DNA of 5,123 nt, taken from assembly GCA_030613915.1 (NCBI GenBank), contig JAUWKY010000188.1, positions 1 through 5,123 on the forward strand, read 5' to 3'. A program made the position numbers and the translations under genes. This DNA is from Syntrophobacterales bacterium. GTDB taxonomy: Bacteria; Desulfobacterota; Syntrophobacteria; BM002. Below are positions 4,557 to 5,123 of the stretch, piece by piece; positions within the stretch are counted from its first letter, which is position 1, and each line of letters opens with the position of its first letter. The notes below the pieces were generated by a model, which ran no database searches, was not told the origin of the DNA, and was given only the letters and a program-made list of their open reading frames with translations.

Positions 4557-5123
4557 TTACTTTTTCAATCCCCATCCCCGCCACAAGCCGTAGATCACCG
4601 GCACTACGATGAGAGTGAGGATGGTGGCGCTCACCAGGCCCCCCACCATGGGGGCGGCTATGCGCTTCATCACCTGAGAGCCGGTCCCATGGCCCCACAA
4701 GATGGGCATGAGCCCTGCCGTGGTTGTGATGACGGTCATCATTATGGGGCGCACCCGTAGCGCTGACCCTTCCTCGATGGCGTCGTTCAACCGCGCCCGG
4801 TTGAATTTCTCCCCGTACCTGGCTTTGAATTTATGATATGAAACATCTAAATACACCAGCATTATTACCCCAGTCTCAGCAGCCACCCCGGCCAGGGCGA
4901 TGAACCCCACCCCAACGGCCACACTCATGTTGTAGCCCAACAGATACATGAGCCAGAGGCCGCCGGTGAGAGCGAAGGGCACACTCAACATGACGATGAG
5001 GCTCTCGGTGATGTTTTTGAAGTTGAAGTAAAGTAGCAGGAAGATGATGATCAGGGTCAACGGCACCACGATCATCAACCGCTGCTGGGCCCGCACCATG
5101 TATTCGTACTGGCCGCTCCAGAC
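4557..5123 (-). CDS. cusA: CusA/CzcA-type heavy-metal efflux RND transporter, C-terminal part (5' end outside window)
   Basis: The last 188 residues of an RND pump of the HME family, whose full members have about 1,050 residues, are present. The frame runs off the window edge. The fragment opens with WSGQYEYMVRAQQRL, the conserved junction into the late membrane domain. Membrane helices follow at about fragment residues 16-33, 41-64, 69-93, 125-144 and 156-180. The signature GVAAETGVIMLVYLD (79-93) and RVRPIMMTVITTTAGLMPILWG (123-144) are typical of CusA/CzcA-like monovalent or divalent metal exporters. The proton-relay helix and metal-binding methionines lie upstream of the window, so ion specificity (Cu/Ag against Co/Zn/Cd) is not settled. 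Such pumps work with a periplasmic adaptor and an outer-membrane channel, which would be expected to the right of the window. A histidine kinase gene follows 19 nt after the stop codon. Confidence 0.93.
   Translation of the reverse strand, partial: VWSGQYEYMVRAQQRLMIVVPLTLIIIFLLLYFNFKNITESLIVMLSVPFALTGGLWLMYLLGYNMSVAVGVGFIALAGVAAETGVIMLVYLDVSYHKFKARYGEKFNRARLNDAIEEGSALRVRPIMMTVITTTAGLMPILWGHGTGSQVMKRIAAPMVGGLVSATILTLIVVPVIYGLWRGWGLKK

Overview
The window looks like bacterial chromosome from a Gram-negative that makes selenoproteins, possibly a Desulfobacterota (deltaproteobacterial) relative. The pointers are a selenophosphate synthetase with an in-frame UGA, a CusA-type heavy-metal RND pump, an ABC1/UbiB-family protein, and several dispersed-repeat-like palindromes between genes. 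The taxonomic guess is an inference from gene content only.

Layout. Positions 3-290 (+) are the C-terminal end of an AarF/ABC1/UbiB-family protein. It is followed by a long hairpin (302-350) and an AT-rich leader. Positions 488-1585 (+) are selD. Its reading frame passes through a TGA at 584-586, exactly where SelD proteins carry their catalytic Cys or Sec, so I read it as selenocysteine. A stem-loop that fits a bacterial SECIS starts at this codon. A conventional gene call would begin at the GTG at 641 and lose the catalytic N-terminus. Five bases after selD, 1591-2067 (+) encodes a membrane-anchored single-domain rhodanese. Positions 2068-2352 contain no gene and hold at least three repeat-like elements. 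Positions 2353-2847 (+) encode a small DoxX/MauE-type membrane protein with a Cys-Gly-Cys motif.

The right part is on the minus strand and convergent with the first. It reads cusA (C-terminal part, 5123 to 4557), then a membrane histidine kinase (4537 to 3470), then a GNAT N-acetyltransferase (3470 to 2889). The spacings are 19 nt and a 1-nt TAATG overlap, so this is very probably one transcript.

How the genes work together. SelD makes selenophosphate for selenocysteine and selenouridine synthesis and, being a selenoprotein here, depends on its own product. The rhodanese and DoxX proteins may form an envelope sulfur/thiol redox pair. Their link to selenium is suggested only by position. The cusA-kinase-GNAT set looks like a metal-efflux transcript with its own sensor, but no response regulator is visible in the window. 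No tRNA, rRNA, CRISPR array, transposase or origin was recognised.
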